From JAQVEM01 sp964601205 (GTDB lineage: Bacteria; Actinomycetota; Humimicrobiia; Humimicrobiales; Humimicrobiaceae): a stretch of DNA of 24,473 bases. Location of the stretch: the NCBI GenBank assembly GCA_964601205.1, contig CAZRML010000006.1:1-24473 (forward strand), given 5' to 3'. The notes under the pieces were generated by a model. The model did no database searches and was not told the DNA's origin. It saw nothing but the letters and a program-made list of their open reading frames with translations. The position numbers were made by a program, and so were the translations under genes. Of the stretch, positions 7,827 to 15,149 are shown piece by piece (the stretch's first letter is position 1; each line of letters opens with the position of its first letter).

Positions 7827-9455
7827 CTATTCGCTGCTGATCCATGCATCCTCGGGAACCCATATCGTACTGGAGCCAAAATCTGCAAAGCCAGTGTCAT
7901 TAACATTTGCCTTCATGACAAATGCGTCAAAAATATTGTATAGAGGAATGACTGTCATTTCATCAAACATCATCTGGTTGATTTGACGTGTCAGATCATC
8001 ATCTAATTCCGCAGTAAATACTGACTCCCTGACCAGGTCTATCAGCTCCTGTGACCTGTACATGGCCGGTAGGTCTCCAATAGTCGGGTCAATATATATT
8101 CTGTATGTAGTATTGATATTAGATAGAGTACGCATATGCTGGGCAAGCATACCGTCCCAGTCCGATTTTCGCTGGTTGAGATAGCCGCCGCTGTCAGGAA
8201 ATTCAAGTTCGACGGTAATTCCTACCTGAGCCAGCATGCTCTGGATGGCTACCATAGAATCCTTATCAGCAAAGTTTGGCATACCAATGATCTTTGTTTT
8301 AAACCCGTCTGCATAACCGGCCCCGGCAAGCAACTCTTTAGCTTTATCCGGGTTATAAGGGTTGGTATTGATACTATCTATATGTGCAGACCACCCTTCA
8401 GGCGCATATTGATACGCGGGCGTCCAGGAACCAAAGCCACGGGCTTCTACTATACTGTCTCTGTCGATCGCATAATATATTGCCTGACGGACTTCAAGCT
8501 TGGACAGTGGGGAATCATCGTGTGTACTGTTCGGAACAAGAACCACAGGACCAATGGGCAGAAATTTTACTTTCAGACCTGCAGCCTGCATAGCAGCGAT
8601 TACCTCGCCAGAGTTAGTGGTCAATACGTCGATACCCTGCTCGCCCTCAGTCTGGAGAGCAGCCTGCTGTGTCATTGTATCTGTAATGAAGTGATATGAA
8701 ACACCATCAAGATAGGGTTTACCTTCCTGCCAGTAGTCATCATTCCTGACAAGTACGAGTATGTCGCCGCGCGTAAAGCTTTCAAATTTGAATGGACCTG
8801 TTCCTACAGGATTCTTCCTTGCCCACTCAATACCATTTTCCTCAAAAGCAGTTGGCGAAATGAAGCCTGAAGAACGACCGCCCAGAGCGTTCAAGGCGCT
8901 GTTGGCAAAGCTTTCAAAATCAAGTGCAATTGTAAATTCGTCAACGACTCTTGCTTTGGTATATTGCGGAAGCACACCGGGTTCGATTGCCCTATTCAAA
9001 TTCCATACTGCGGCTTCAGCGTTGAAAGGTGTGCCATCATGGAATTTAACGTTCTCCTGGAGGTTAAGTGTAACGGTCTTTGCATCCATATCGACGTCAT
9101 AGTCTTTGGCAAGGAAAGGGTGGACATTACCGAAGGAATCTTCACGTAGAAGTGTCTCGATAAAGGTATTAATAAGAGTGGTATCGTTAGTCGTATTTTC
9201 CCATGGCACACCGAGCGGCTGTGCACCTTCAGCTGTAGTAACAATATCCAGGACTCCACCATATTCAGGCTCTCCTTCCTCTGCTGCTTCCTCTCCTTCT
9301 TCTACTGTTTCCTCTCCTTCTTCTACTGTTTTCTCTGCTTCCTCTACTGTTTCCTCTGCTGCTTCCTCTGCTGCTTCCGATTTACATCCTATTCCCGATA
9401 ACAGGAGAGACATACTTAGAACAAAAGCTACTAATATGAGTATTAATTTTCTCAT
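7827..9455 (-). CDS. Extracytoplasmic solute-binding lipoprotein, family 5 (OppA/DppA-like)
   Basis: Substrate receptor of the adjacent importer (542 residues). Residues 1-23 are a lipoprotein signal peptide ending SGIG before C24, the lipidated cysteine. Residues 25-65 form a Glu/Ala/Thr/Val-rich linker built from 7-residue repeats. The family-5 domain follows: YGGVLDIV, LLREDSFGNVHPFLAKDYDVD, VKFHDGTPFNAEAAVWNLNRA, NPVGTGPFKFESF and IYYAIDRDSI are classic blocks. GAGGAG lies 8 bases before the ATG. As first gene of the importer set it probably owns the main promoter, in the 313-base gap upstream. Substrate cannot be assigned: family 5 binds peptides, nickel, opines, heme precursors and sugars. 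It is co-directional with the UGSC/FAD module, so it may deliver that module's substrate. Confidence 0.94.
   Translation of the reverse strand: MRKLILILVAFVLSMSLLLSGIGCKSEAAEEAAEETVEEAEKTVEEGEETVEEGEEAAEEGEPEYGGVLDIVTTAEGAQPLGVPWENTTNDTTLINTFIETLLREDSFGNVHPFLAKDYDVDMDAKTVTLNLQENVKFHDGTPFNAEAAVWNLNRAIEPGVLPQYTKARVVDEFTIALDFESFANSALNALGGRSSGFISPTAFEENGIEWARKNPVGTGPFKFESFTRGDILVLVRNDDYWQEGKPYLDGVSYHFITDTMTQQAALQTEGEQGIDVLTTNSGEVIAAMQAAGLKVKFLPIGPVVLVPNSTHDDSPLSKLEVRQAIYYAIDRDSIVEARGFGSWTPAYQYAPEGWSAHIDSINTNPYNPDKAKELLAGAGYADGFKTKIIGMPNFADKDSMVAIQSMLAQVGITVELEFPDSGGYLNQRKSDWDGMLAQHMRTLSNINTTYRIYIDPTIGDLPAMYRSQELIDLVRESVFTAELDDDLTRQINQMMFDEMTVIPLYNIFDAFVMKANVNDTGFADFGSSTIWVPEDAWISSE
9280..9363. 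repeat. 21-bp tandem repeat in the lipoprotein linker
   Basis: Four imperfect 21-bp units, in frame (9280-9300, 9301-9321, 9322-9342, 9343-9363), variants of TCTACTGTTTCCTCTCCTTC plus one base. A fifth degenerate unit may follow. They encode an acidic 7-residue repeat (for example TVEEGEE) in the linker after the lipidated cysteine. Slippage here would change linker length without a frameshift. Confidence 0.8.
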
Positions 9456-9768
9456 CTCAATTACTCCTCAAAATATTTGTTTATATTTTTGATAATATAA
9501 TCGAAATTTGTTTTTACCCTGGAATCACACCTGGCTTAAAAACAAACATCGATGTCTTTTATCATAGAATCATCTCCTTTCATTATTTTTTAACTCTATT
9601 TCTTCTGATTTAATCTTCAATTCAATACATCTAAAAGGAGGTAAAGAGTTAAAAATTTTCTTTTCTTTATATATTAATATCTGCTTATGCAATTTTTTAT
9701 TTAACATTACAGCATTTCTATAAAGCACTATAACAACCCATATATTTTTCTAATTCGAGCACAAAATC
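9456..9768. promoter_or_regulatory. Intergenic region with the probable promoter of the ABC importer
   Basis: The gap lies between the FAD oxidoreductase stop and the lipoprotein start, so the importer's promoter is expected here. I see no strong -35/-10 pair. An inverted repeat (TTTTTAACTCT near 9587-9597 and AGAGTTAAAAA at 9645-9655) frames a 47-base AT-rich stretch. A plus-strand AAAAGGAGGT (9633-9642) has no start codon at useful distance. The TTGRCA direct-repeat operator seen at the other module promoters is absent. Confidence 0.4.
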
Positions 9769-11232
9769 TCAGTGTGTTCCTGTAAGTATGGCTCCCTGCT
9801 CTTTTAGGATACGCTGCAGCTCTGAAACATCTTTTTCCAGCTCCCTGGGTGATATGTTTTTTGTAGCACAAACAGCTGCCGCTACCCCTGCTGCCTGTCC
9901 GGTTACCATGGTCTGCTGCAGAAATCTCATGTAAGGATCCCTTTCGGTTGATACCATCTTACCTGCTACCAGCATGTTCTCAACCTTTTTAGGTACCAGG
10001 ATTCTATAGGGAATATCATATGAGCCCCCGCCTTTGGGAACATGTGATGCTCTGTCTCCCTTTCCTTCGATATGCTGACCAAGAGTATCAACGGTAGCAA
10101 CATGACGGCCCCCTGTCGGGAAATGGCTCTTTCCTATCACATCATCAAACTTTCTTGCCTCTAAAACATCTTCAGAGGTAAACTTGTAATCACCCATTAT
10201 TCTTCTGCCTTCTCTTATTCGCATCTCGGGGCATATTCTGGTTATATAGGCATTCTCAAATCCGGGCATGTATTTTTTAAAGAATCTCCAGGCTATGATT
10301 ATCTGCTTTCTGCACTCTATCTCTCCTCTGGTAATATCCCAGGCATCTGTGGGAAGTATGTTGGGTACCTGGGAGGAGTGCTGCAAATGGGCCTGTATTT
10401 TACCGCCTTCCCTGGGGAAGAGGAAAAAGCCTATACCGCTGTAGCCATGCCATTCACCTTTTGCCATTGCCTTATCCCTTATAGAGAAGAACCCCATGAC
10501 CTCTCCCAGCTCGGTGATATCGGTAAGATTTCTAAATACTTCCATTACTTCTTCATGGGTTGAGATACCCTTGTAGCCCATCCATTCGATATCCTCAGGA
10601 TTTTCCCTTATGTATTTACATACCTTATCCCAGTCCACGCCATCTACCGTAAAGGACACTGTATGGGGCTCGGCTTCTTCTTTGGGCAATATCTCGAAGG
10701 GTGCTCCTGCCCTGGCTGCGATATCACCTTCACCCGTGCAGTCAATTACTACCTTTGATTTGATTTCTACTCTTCCGTTTGCATTTTCAACCACAACACC
10801 TTTTACCGTATCACCATCTTTTAGCACATCCACTACCAGGGTGTGGAGAAGAAGGTTTACATTGTTCTCTGTCATCATCTCAAATATCAAAAGCCCCCAC
10901 CAGTCGGCATCAACATAGGAAAATGTATAGCCTGTTTTTACCCTTATCGGAGTCTTCTGATGAGGAAGGGCATGTCCAGATTCAAGCAATCTGTTGTAGG
11001 TCTCTTCCAGTATCCCGCCCTTGTCCTGCTCGCCAAGTGCGTTAAAAAACCACGCGTAGGCGAAACCCGGGGGGCCTGAGATATTCATCTGTCCTCCCAG
11101 CGAACCTATACGCTCAATAAGCAGTGTGTTGGCACCGGCCCTTGCAGCTGATATTGCTGCAGAGCAACCGGAAGTTCCTCCCCCGCATACAATTACATCA
11201 TATTCCACATCGTACCCACTCTTATTATTCAT
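9769..11232 (-). CDS. FAD-dependent oxidoreductase, copy 1
   Basis: A flavoprotein of the FAD_oxidored family, related to fumarate-reductase/succinate-dehydrogenase-type flavoproteins (487 residues). The N-terminal Rossmann fold YDVIVCGGGTSG (11-22) ends its second strand with E40, which binds the FAD ribose. A second FAD contact is VVIDCTGEGDIAARAGAP (161-178), and the C-terminal block ENMLVAGKMVSTERD...TGQAAGVAAA closes the FAD site. No signal peptide or haem motif is visible, so it is probably cytoplasmic. AAAGGAGGATCAAC directly precedes the ATG. It lies 44 bases after the UGSC-family gene in one operon. A second copy at 18313-19776 differs at about 44 of 487 residues. The reaction is unknown; oxidation or reduction of an organic acid is an inference from the neighbouring carriers. 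Confidence 0.9.
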   Translation of the reverse strand: MNNKSGYDVEYDVIVCGGGTSGCSAAISAARAGANTLLIERIGSLGGQMNISGPPGFAYAWFFNALGEQDKGGILEETYNRLLESGHALPHQKTPIRVKTGYTFSYVDADWWGLLIFEMMTENNVNLLLHTLVVDVLKDGDTVKGVVVENANGRVEIKSKVVIDCTGEGDIAARAGAPFEILPKEEAEPHTVSFTVDGVDWDKVCKYIRENPEDIEWMGYKGISTHEEVMEVFRNLTDITELGEVMGFFSIRDKAMAKGEWHGYSGIGFFLFPREGGKIQAHLQHSSQVPNILPTDAWDITRGEIECRKQIIIAWRFFKKYMPGFENAYITRICPEMRIREGRRIMGDYKFTSEDVLEARKFDDVIGKSHFPTGGRHVATVDTLGQHIEGKGDRASHVPKGGGSYDIPYRILVPKKVENMLVAGKMVSTERDPYMRFLQQTMVTGQAAGVAAAVCATKNISPRELEKDVSELQRILKEQGAILTGTH

Positions 11233-11276
11233 GTTGATCCTCCTTTATATATGTTAAATCGGTAACAAACCTTGAA

Positions 11277-12995
11277 CTATTTTTTAAAATCACTAATCTC
11301 CTTTGCTGCTTTCCCGCTGGGAAGCTCAACACGTTCAACAATTGCCTCGCTGTGGAGACCCCAGGGCAGTATAACCTGTGAATGTCCACCCCTGTTTCCT
11401 GCAACTACAACAAAGACGTCTTCGGGAAAGCGTGTAACAGGCATCGGGTGCTTTTTCTCATCCCATCCCTCGGGTCTTACTGGTACAATTCCCCTGCCTT
11501 TCACCATTGCAGTTTCATTTACTGCTCTAAGGTGGATATGTTCCCTTATGGTGTCCTTTGTGTATCCGAAATCAAGAAGCATTTTAGCATGGTCAGGAGT
11601 TATTACTATGATAAGGCTGCTTGGCAGGTATGCATTGTTGCTTCCAATGGTAAAGCAGGTATCTGTTATGGTATCTATCAAATCCCCGCCATTAAGGCTT
11701 AAAAAGTCAATAAAGTCACGCTGGGGTTCTGCCTTTAGCACGAGGACAGCTGTTTCATCTTCACTGAAGTATTCCTCATTTATGGTTTTCCATGGAGCCA
11801 GTTCTTTTTCTTCAGCAAAACAGTAGGTAAGCTCAACAGGAGATGACTGATTGTCCAGGTCACAGAAACCAGGTACAGCTCTGCATACATTCATAATAAC
11901 AAGGTTTGTTGCACGTCCTATTGTAAGATTTGCGGGATGTCCCGGCCCCAGGCAACCCTGCCTTCCGGACATTCCTATCTCTTTGGCCAGGGGACCGCTC
12001 ACCAGAACCAGGTTTCCTCCAGGATAGGAGGTAGTGACTGACTGTATAAAATTATACTTCTGATTTGCCATTGCCTTAAAAGCAGTTATGAGTATGGGCA
12101 TATACTGAGGTTTACATCCTGCCAGAATAGCACCTATGGCAACATCTTTTACTGTAATATTTTTACCAGAGGGACCGATCTCATAAGCCAGAACCGTTTC
12201 TGGATCAAATGGGCAGTACTCCATCATTGCCTCAAATCTTTTCTGGGTAGGAGGAATCATGGGAAGACCATCACTTATATGATGCTCATTCATATAGTCC
12301 ATGAATTCTTCCATATAAGAGCCAGGATTATACAGCTTTTCTTCGTTTACCTCTATCTCATCTGTAAATGACAGCAGCCCGTCTTCTCTAGGTTTTACCT
12401 CATCTAATTTAAAATCTATAAATGCTGCTTCTTCAAGCTTTTCCCCATTTTCAGTTAATGAAGTAATTATATAATCCCATTTTTTATCAATTTCGGCACT
12501 GATTTCCTCGGGAGTACTTGCCTGGTAAATATCAATCTCACACAGGCAGAGTTTACCAGCCCTGTAAGTAGCAACTCCCCTTACTACTTCTGCTCCAGGA
12601 GGTGCTGTAACATAAACTGTTGGGATTCCTTCTTTTTCAAGAGCAATAGAAACAATAGTGGTGGCTGAAGAGGTACCCATATCTCCCAGGGCAACAACTG
12701 CTGCCTGGGGTTTTTCCTTTGCCAGCATTGCTGCATATTCTTCCAGCTTCGCTGTATCCTTTCCTCTTACTGTCTCCTTGTATTCTACAAAGTTAGAAAT
12801 TCCCATTTTACTAAAGTTTTCTTTTATCCTGTTAAAGGCCTCTCTATAATGACAGAAATCCAGCTTTGTATTGTCATAGAAAAGAATCTTTCCTTTTTTT
12901 AGCCCATCTACTGAAACCCTCTTTGCCAACTTTATAACCGGCCTTTCCTGATAGCCGCGCGGGTCCAGGATAGCATCCAGCTTTCGTTTTGACAC
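11277..12995 (-). CDS. UGSC-family two-domain protein with Met-Gly-Thr-Ser in place of the U/C-G-S-C motif
   Basis: The N-terminal part (about residues 5-175) looks like the UGSC domain: ILDPRG at the start, a GLKKGKILFYDNTK strand, then VVALGDMGTSSATTIVSIALEKEGIPTV. In known members the loop after that aspartate reads Sec/Cys-Gly-Ser-Cys, giving the family its name. Here residues 106-109 are M-G-T-S (codons ATG GGT ACC TCT), so both redox residues are missing. The second part (about 228-570, from DYMNEHHISDGLPMIPPT through GRQGCLGPGHPANLTIGRA) is the conserved C-terminal domain found with UGSC proteins. The start is GTG with GGGAG six bases upstream. The gene leads the operon with FAD copy 1. 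Biochemical function is unknown for the family. Family call is from memory of the motif context; an HMM search would settle it. Confidence 0.72.
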   Translation of the reverse strand: MSKRKLDAILDPRGYQERPVIKLAKRVSVDGLKKGKILFYDNTKLDFCHYREAFNRIKENFSKMGISNFVEYKETVRGKDTAKLEEYAAMLAKEKPQAAVVALGDMGTSSATTIVSIALEKEGIPTVYVTAPPGAEVVRGVATYRAGKLCLCEIDIYQASTPEEISAEIDKKWDYIITSLTENGEKLEEAAFIDFKLDEVKPREDGLLSFTDEIEVNEEKLYNPGSYMEEFMDYMNEHHISDGLPMIPPTQKRFEAMMEYCPFDPETVLAYEIGPSGKNITVKDVAIGAILAGCKPQYMPILITAFKAMANQKYNFIQSVTTSYPGGNLVLVSGPLAKEIGMSGRQGCLGPGHPANLTIGRATNLVIMNVCRAVPGFCDLDNQSSPVELTYCFAEEKELAPWKTINEEYFSEDETAVLVLKAEPQRDFIDFLSLNGGDLIDTITDTCFTIGSNNAYLPSSLIIVITPDHAKMLLDFGYTKDTIREHIHLRAVNETAMVKGRGIVPVRPEGWDEKKHPMPVTRFPEDVFVVVAGNRGGHSQVILPWGLHSEAIVERVELPSGKAAKEISDFKK

Positions 12996-13079
12996 TTTAT
13001 CTCCCTTCTTATTATACGTTTAGCAATTTAAAATTTTGGATGTCTTATTAATTACGGTATTTATTCTGTTTTGCAACAA

Positions 13080-13103
13080 ATAAACTTTCCTTTAAAAGTT
13101 TAT
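13080..13103 (-). other. Leader hairpin upstream of the UGSC gene
   Basis: ATAAACTTT (13080-13088) pairs perfectly with AAAGTTTAT (13095-13103) around six bases. On the minus strand no T-run follows, so it is not a terminator. If transcription starts farther upstream it would sit in the 5' leader. Role unknown. Confidence 0.45.
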
Positions 13104-13337
13104 AATCACTGAAAAGTAACCCGGAAAAACCTTAAATACAAATGTTTTTCTCACACACTATCTGCCCGGGGACTACATATCATTCACGGTCCATACCGCT
13201 AATTTTATACCTTTCAAAGGGCAGTATCTGATTTCTATATATTATGCTTTTTGACCTATTTGTTACCATATCTTATGACCGGACAACTCATGTAACCACC
13301 ACTCTTTCACGGTAACCGGTCAAAAATCATATAATAG

Positions 13338-13400
13338 CCAAGTTAGTGTATTCTGCTTTATTAATATAATCAAGTGTTCTGCTTACATTGTCTAACTTGG
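13338..13400. promoter_or_regulatory. Inverted-repeat pair flanking two copies of a GTGT-TTCTGCTT element
   Basis: CCAAGTTAG (13338-13346) and CTAACTTGG (13392-13400) are perfect 9-bp inverted repeats. Between them AGTGTATTCTGCTT (13345-13358) recurs as AGTGTTCTGCTT (13373-13384). The right arm abuts the direct-repeat operator at 13402. It looks like a multi-site protein-binding region. Confidence 0.45.
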
Positions 13401-13401
13401 G

Positions 13402-13421
13402 AACTTGACATTATTTTGACA
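13402..13421 (+). promoter_or_regulatory. Direct-repeat operator, site C
   Basis: AAC followed by TTGACA (13405-13410), five A/T bases and TTGACA (13416-13421): an 11-bp period, one helical turn. It aligns without gaps with sites at 14890 and 20011. It lies about 400 bases upstream of the UGSC gene and just past the MFS1 stop. Unlike site B it is not followed by TATAAT, so it is not simply a promoter. Confidence 0.6.
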
Positions 13422-13482
13422 CCTATTAGATCTAACAGATATTTTCAATTAACCGTATTCTTTAACATAGGTAAAAGTAAAT

Positions 13483-14799
13483 CTACGCCAGATTTTTAGC
13501 AGTCACTATTTGATTCTTCCTTGAAATTACTAGCCCAACAAGTGATGCTATTGTAGCTATTATTCGCAAGCCCACAACTAACATTATTGCCCAAAAATAA
13601 CTCCCGGTAATATCTTTGATATAAGCTCCGACATACGGGCCTGTTGATATCCCAATACCTACAGAAAAAGCCTGCAATGTGGTCATGATCTTACCCAGGT
13701 GTCTCATACCGAAAACATAAGATATGGAAGCATAGTGTACGGTTGGTTCCCCCTGTAATCCTAAAAACGTTAAAAACCCAAGCAACATAATAAGTATTAC
13801 ATTATTGTAACCAGAATAGAATAAAAGTATTAAGATGGCAGATGAAAAATATAATACAGGCAATGTTTTCCAGGGACCTCCGATTTTATCCACTATAAAT
13901 CCCCACCCGAGACCCCCAAGAAGGCCAGCAAAACCTAATACCACCAAAAAAGCAGGCAATATGACTGTTAATGCATTTTCTCTTCCTATAGAAGATTCCA
14001 GCCCTTCTAATATAATCAGAGAAGCGTTCTGGAAAAGAAACATTTGACCAAAAGATGTACATAAGAAACATATGAATAACAGCCAGAAGTAAACACTTTT
14101 AGAAGCCTGCGGTAGCGTGTATTCTTTAACCGAATGCGGTATATTTTTTATTAATTTGTTATCTTTTCTCTTTAATAGTTTAAGTGTCATATTTTGGGAA
14201 GGGCTCCTCCAGGATATTATAGCAATTGATAGCAGAGTGATTGCAATTAAAGCAAACAAAAAAAATATATTTTTACCAAATCCATTAACCCTTATTAAAA
14301 AAGCTATAATTGGTGAATAAACCATTGGGGCTGTGTTTAAACCTGCAACACCCAGGCCGGTAGCCGTTCCTGGTTTGTCAGGAAACCACTTGCTCACATT
14401 AATAGAATATGTTCCTGTATATAGCCCGAATCCCAGACCTACAAAAAAGCTACCAATATACCAGAATGGTACTGCTTCCCCCCAGCTATCAAAGTTCAAC
14501 ATTCTTGATATTGTCAGGTAACCGGAAACTATAGATATTGCTGATAATGCAGCCGGTATTTTGGGACCATATTTATCTATTATAAAACCGGCTAATAATG
14601 GCCCTAAAATCATTGTACCTATCCCAATAAAGAGCGATGCCAGAACAATAGTTGCTACTACATCAAGACTGAAATGCTCCTGAATATACGGATAAAATAT
14701 AGTCCATGTGCTTCCTGTAGATACCCCCATGCTTAATAAAAAAGATGAAACGGGGTAAAACCACCTCTTTTTTTCTCCGACACCCTTTTGCAGAATCAT
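13483..14799 (-). CDS. MFS transporter, OFA (oxalate/formate antiporter)-like, copy 1
   Basis: A 438-residue, 12-helix major facilitator carrier. The first helices (YPVSSFLLSMGVSTGSTWTIFYPYIQEHF) and the loop 2-3 region FIIDKYGPKIPA are typical of the oxalate:formate antiporter family, which carries small carboxylates. KWFPDKPGTATGLGVAG after helix 4 is another family block. The middle loop (about 205-230) is basic and cytoplasmic. The ATG at 14797-14799 has only a weak ribosome site, but its N-terminal length matches the second carrier. That second carrier (16779-18089) is well over half identical by eye, less similar than the two FAD copies. It is followed by the UGSC-FAD operon; a direct-repeat operator lies about 90 bases upstream. 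Substrate and direction are unknown. Confidence 0.88.
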   Translation of the reverse strand: MILQKGVGEKKRWFYPVSSFLLSMGVSTGSTWTIFYPYIQEHFSLDVVATIVLASLFIGIGTMILGPLLAGFIIDKYGPKIPAALSAISIVSGYLTISRMLNFDSWGEAVPFWYIGSFFVGLGFGLYTGTYSINVSKWFPDKPGTATGLGVAGLNTAPMVYSPIIAFLIRVNGFGKNIFFLFALIAITLLSIAIISWRSPSQNMTLKLLKRKDNKLIKNIPHSVKEYTLPQASKSVYFWLLFICFLCTSFGQMFLFQNASLIILEGLESSIGRENALTVILPAFLVVLGFAGLLGGLGWGFIVDKIGGPWKTLPVLYFSSAILILLFYSGYNNVILIMLLGFLTFLGLQGEPTVHYASISYVFGMRHLGKIMTTLQAFSVGIGISTGPYVGAYIKDITGSYFWAIMLVVGLRIIATIASLVGLVISRKNQIVTAKNLA

Positions 14800-15149
14800 A
14801 ATTTAAAACTTTCTATAAATATTTTGTTTCTGATTTACTCATAGATCTTCCCCCCGGTCAACTGGAGCCAAATATTTGTCTTATTTAATAACTTGGCATA
14901 TAGTTGACAACAATAATAAGTATTTCTCAGACTATTTAAGATTGTCCCTGTGTAGAACTTGAACAGGTGGCCTTATCCAATTATAAATCAGATGTTCTGT
15001 TAGCTGGACTACATTGGCAAATTAATTATCAGAAAACGATAGAATTTTATAAAATTTTTAAAATATCAGCATTATTTAGGATGAGCAAGCATCTTATTGA
15101 CCTTACGGTATGGACGCCTGAAAATTCACACTTACCATCAGGTCCTGAT
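14800..15149. promoter_or_regulatory. Intergenic region upstream of MFS1
   Basis: The gap holds the probable MFS1 promoter and the operator at 14890-14909. On the minus strand TTGTCA (complement of 14904-14909) followed after 16-17 bases by TTAAAT/TAAATA is a fair sigma-70 candidate, and it overlaps the operator. A plus-strand frame (14967-15182) runs into the MATE gene and resembles nothing known. No terminator for the MATE gene is evident. Confidence 0.45.
14890..14909 (+). promoter_or_regulatory. Direct-repeat operator, site A
   Basis: AAC, TTGGCA (14893-14898), five bases, TTGACA (14904-14909): same spacing and orientation as the sites at 13402 and 20011, with one G for A in the first half. 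It overlaps the candidate minus-strand MFS1 promoter, so a bound protein could block it. Confidence 0.6.

Larger units (their letters stand above)
12996..13482. promoter_or_regulatory. Long regulatory intergenic region upstream of the UGSC-FAD operon
   Basis: This 487-base gap has no convincing gene but many symmetric elements. A perfect 9-bp hairpin (13080-13088 with 13095-13103) would fall in the leader about 90 bases before the GTG. Distal elements are a TGACCGG/CCGGTCA inverted pair, the CCAAGTTAG/CTAACTTGG pair (13338-13346, 13392-13400), the TTGACA direct repeat (13402-13421) and the TTAGATCTAA palindrome (13426-13435). No single clear minus-strand promoter stands out. Confidence 0.55.

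Noticed and set aside
8136..8699. 187-codon plus-strand frame
   Set aside because: Entirely antisense to the family-5 binding lipoprotein, which has clear domain blocks in its own frame.
9280..9363. Repeats considered as a CRISPR array
   Set aside because: Units are contiguous with no spacers and lie inside a coding frame; they are a protein-linker tandem repeat.
12670..12690. Selenocysteine codon in the UGSC protein
   Set aside because: The motif position is a plain ATG (Met) and no in-frame TGA occurs in the gene.
13402..13438. Site C read as a plus-strand promoter like that of the regulator
   Set aside because: TTGACA is present but the position 17 bases downstream reads AGATCT, not a -10, and no plus-strand gene follows.
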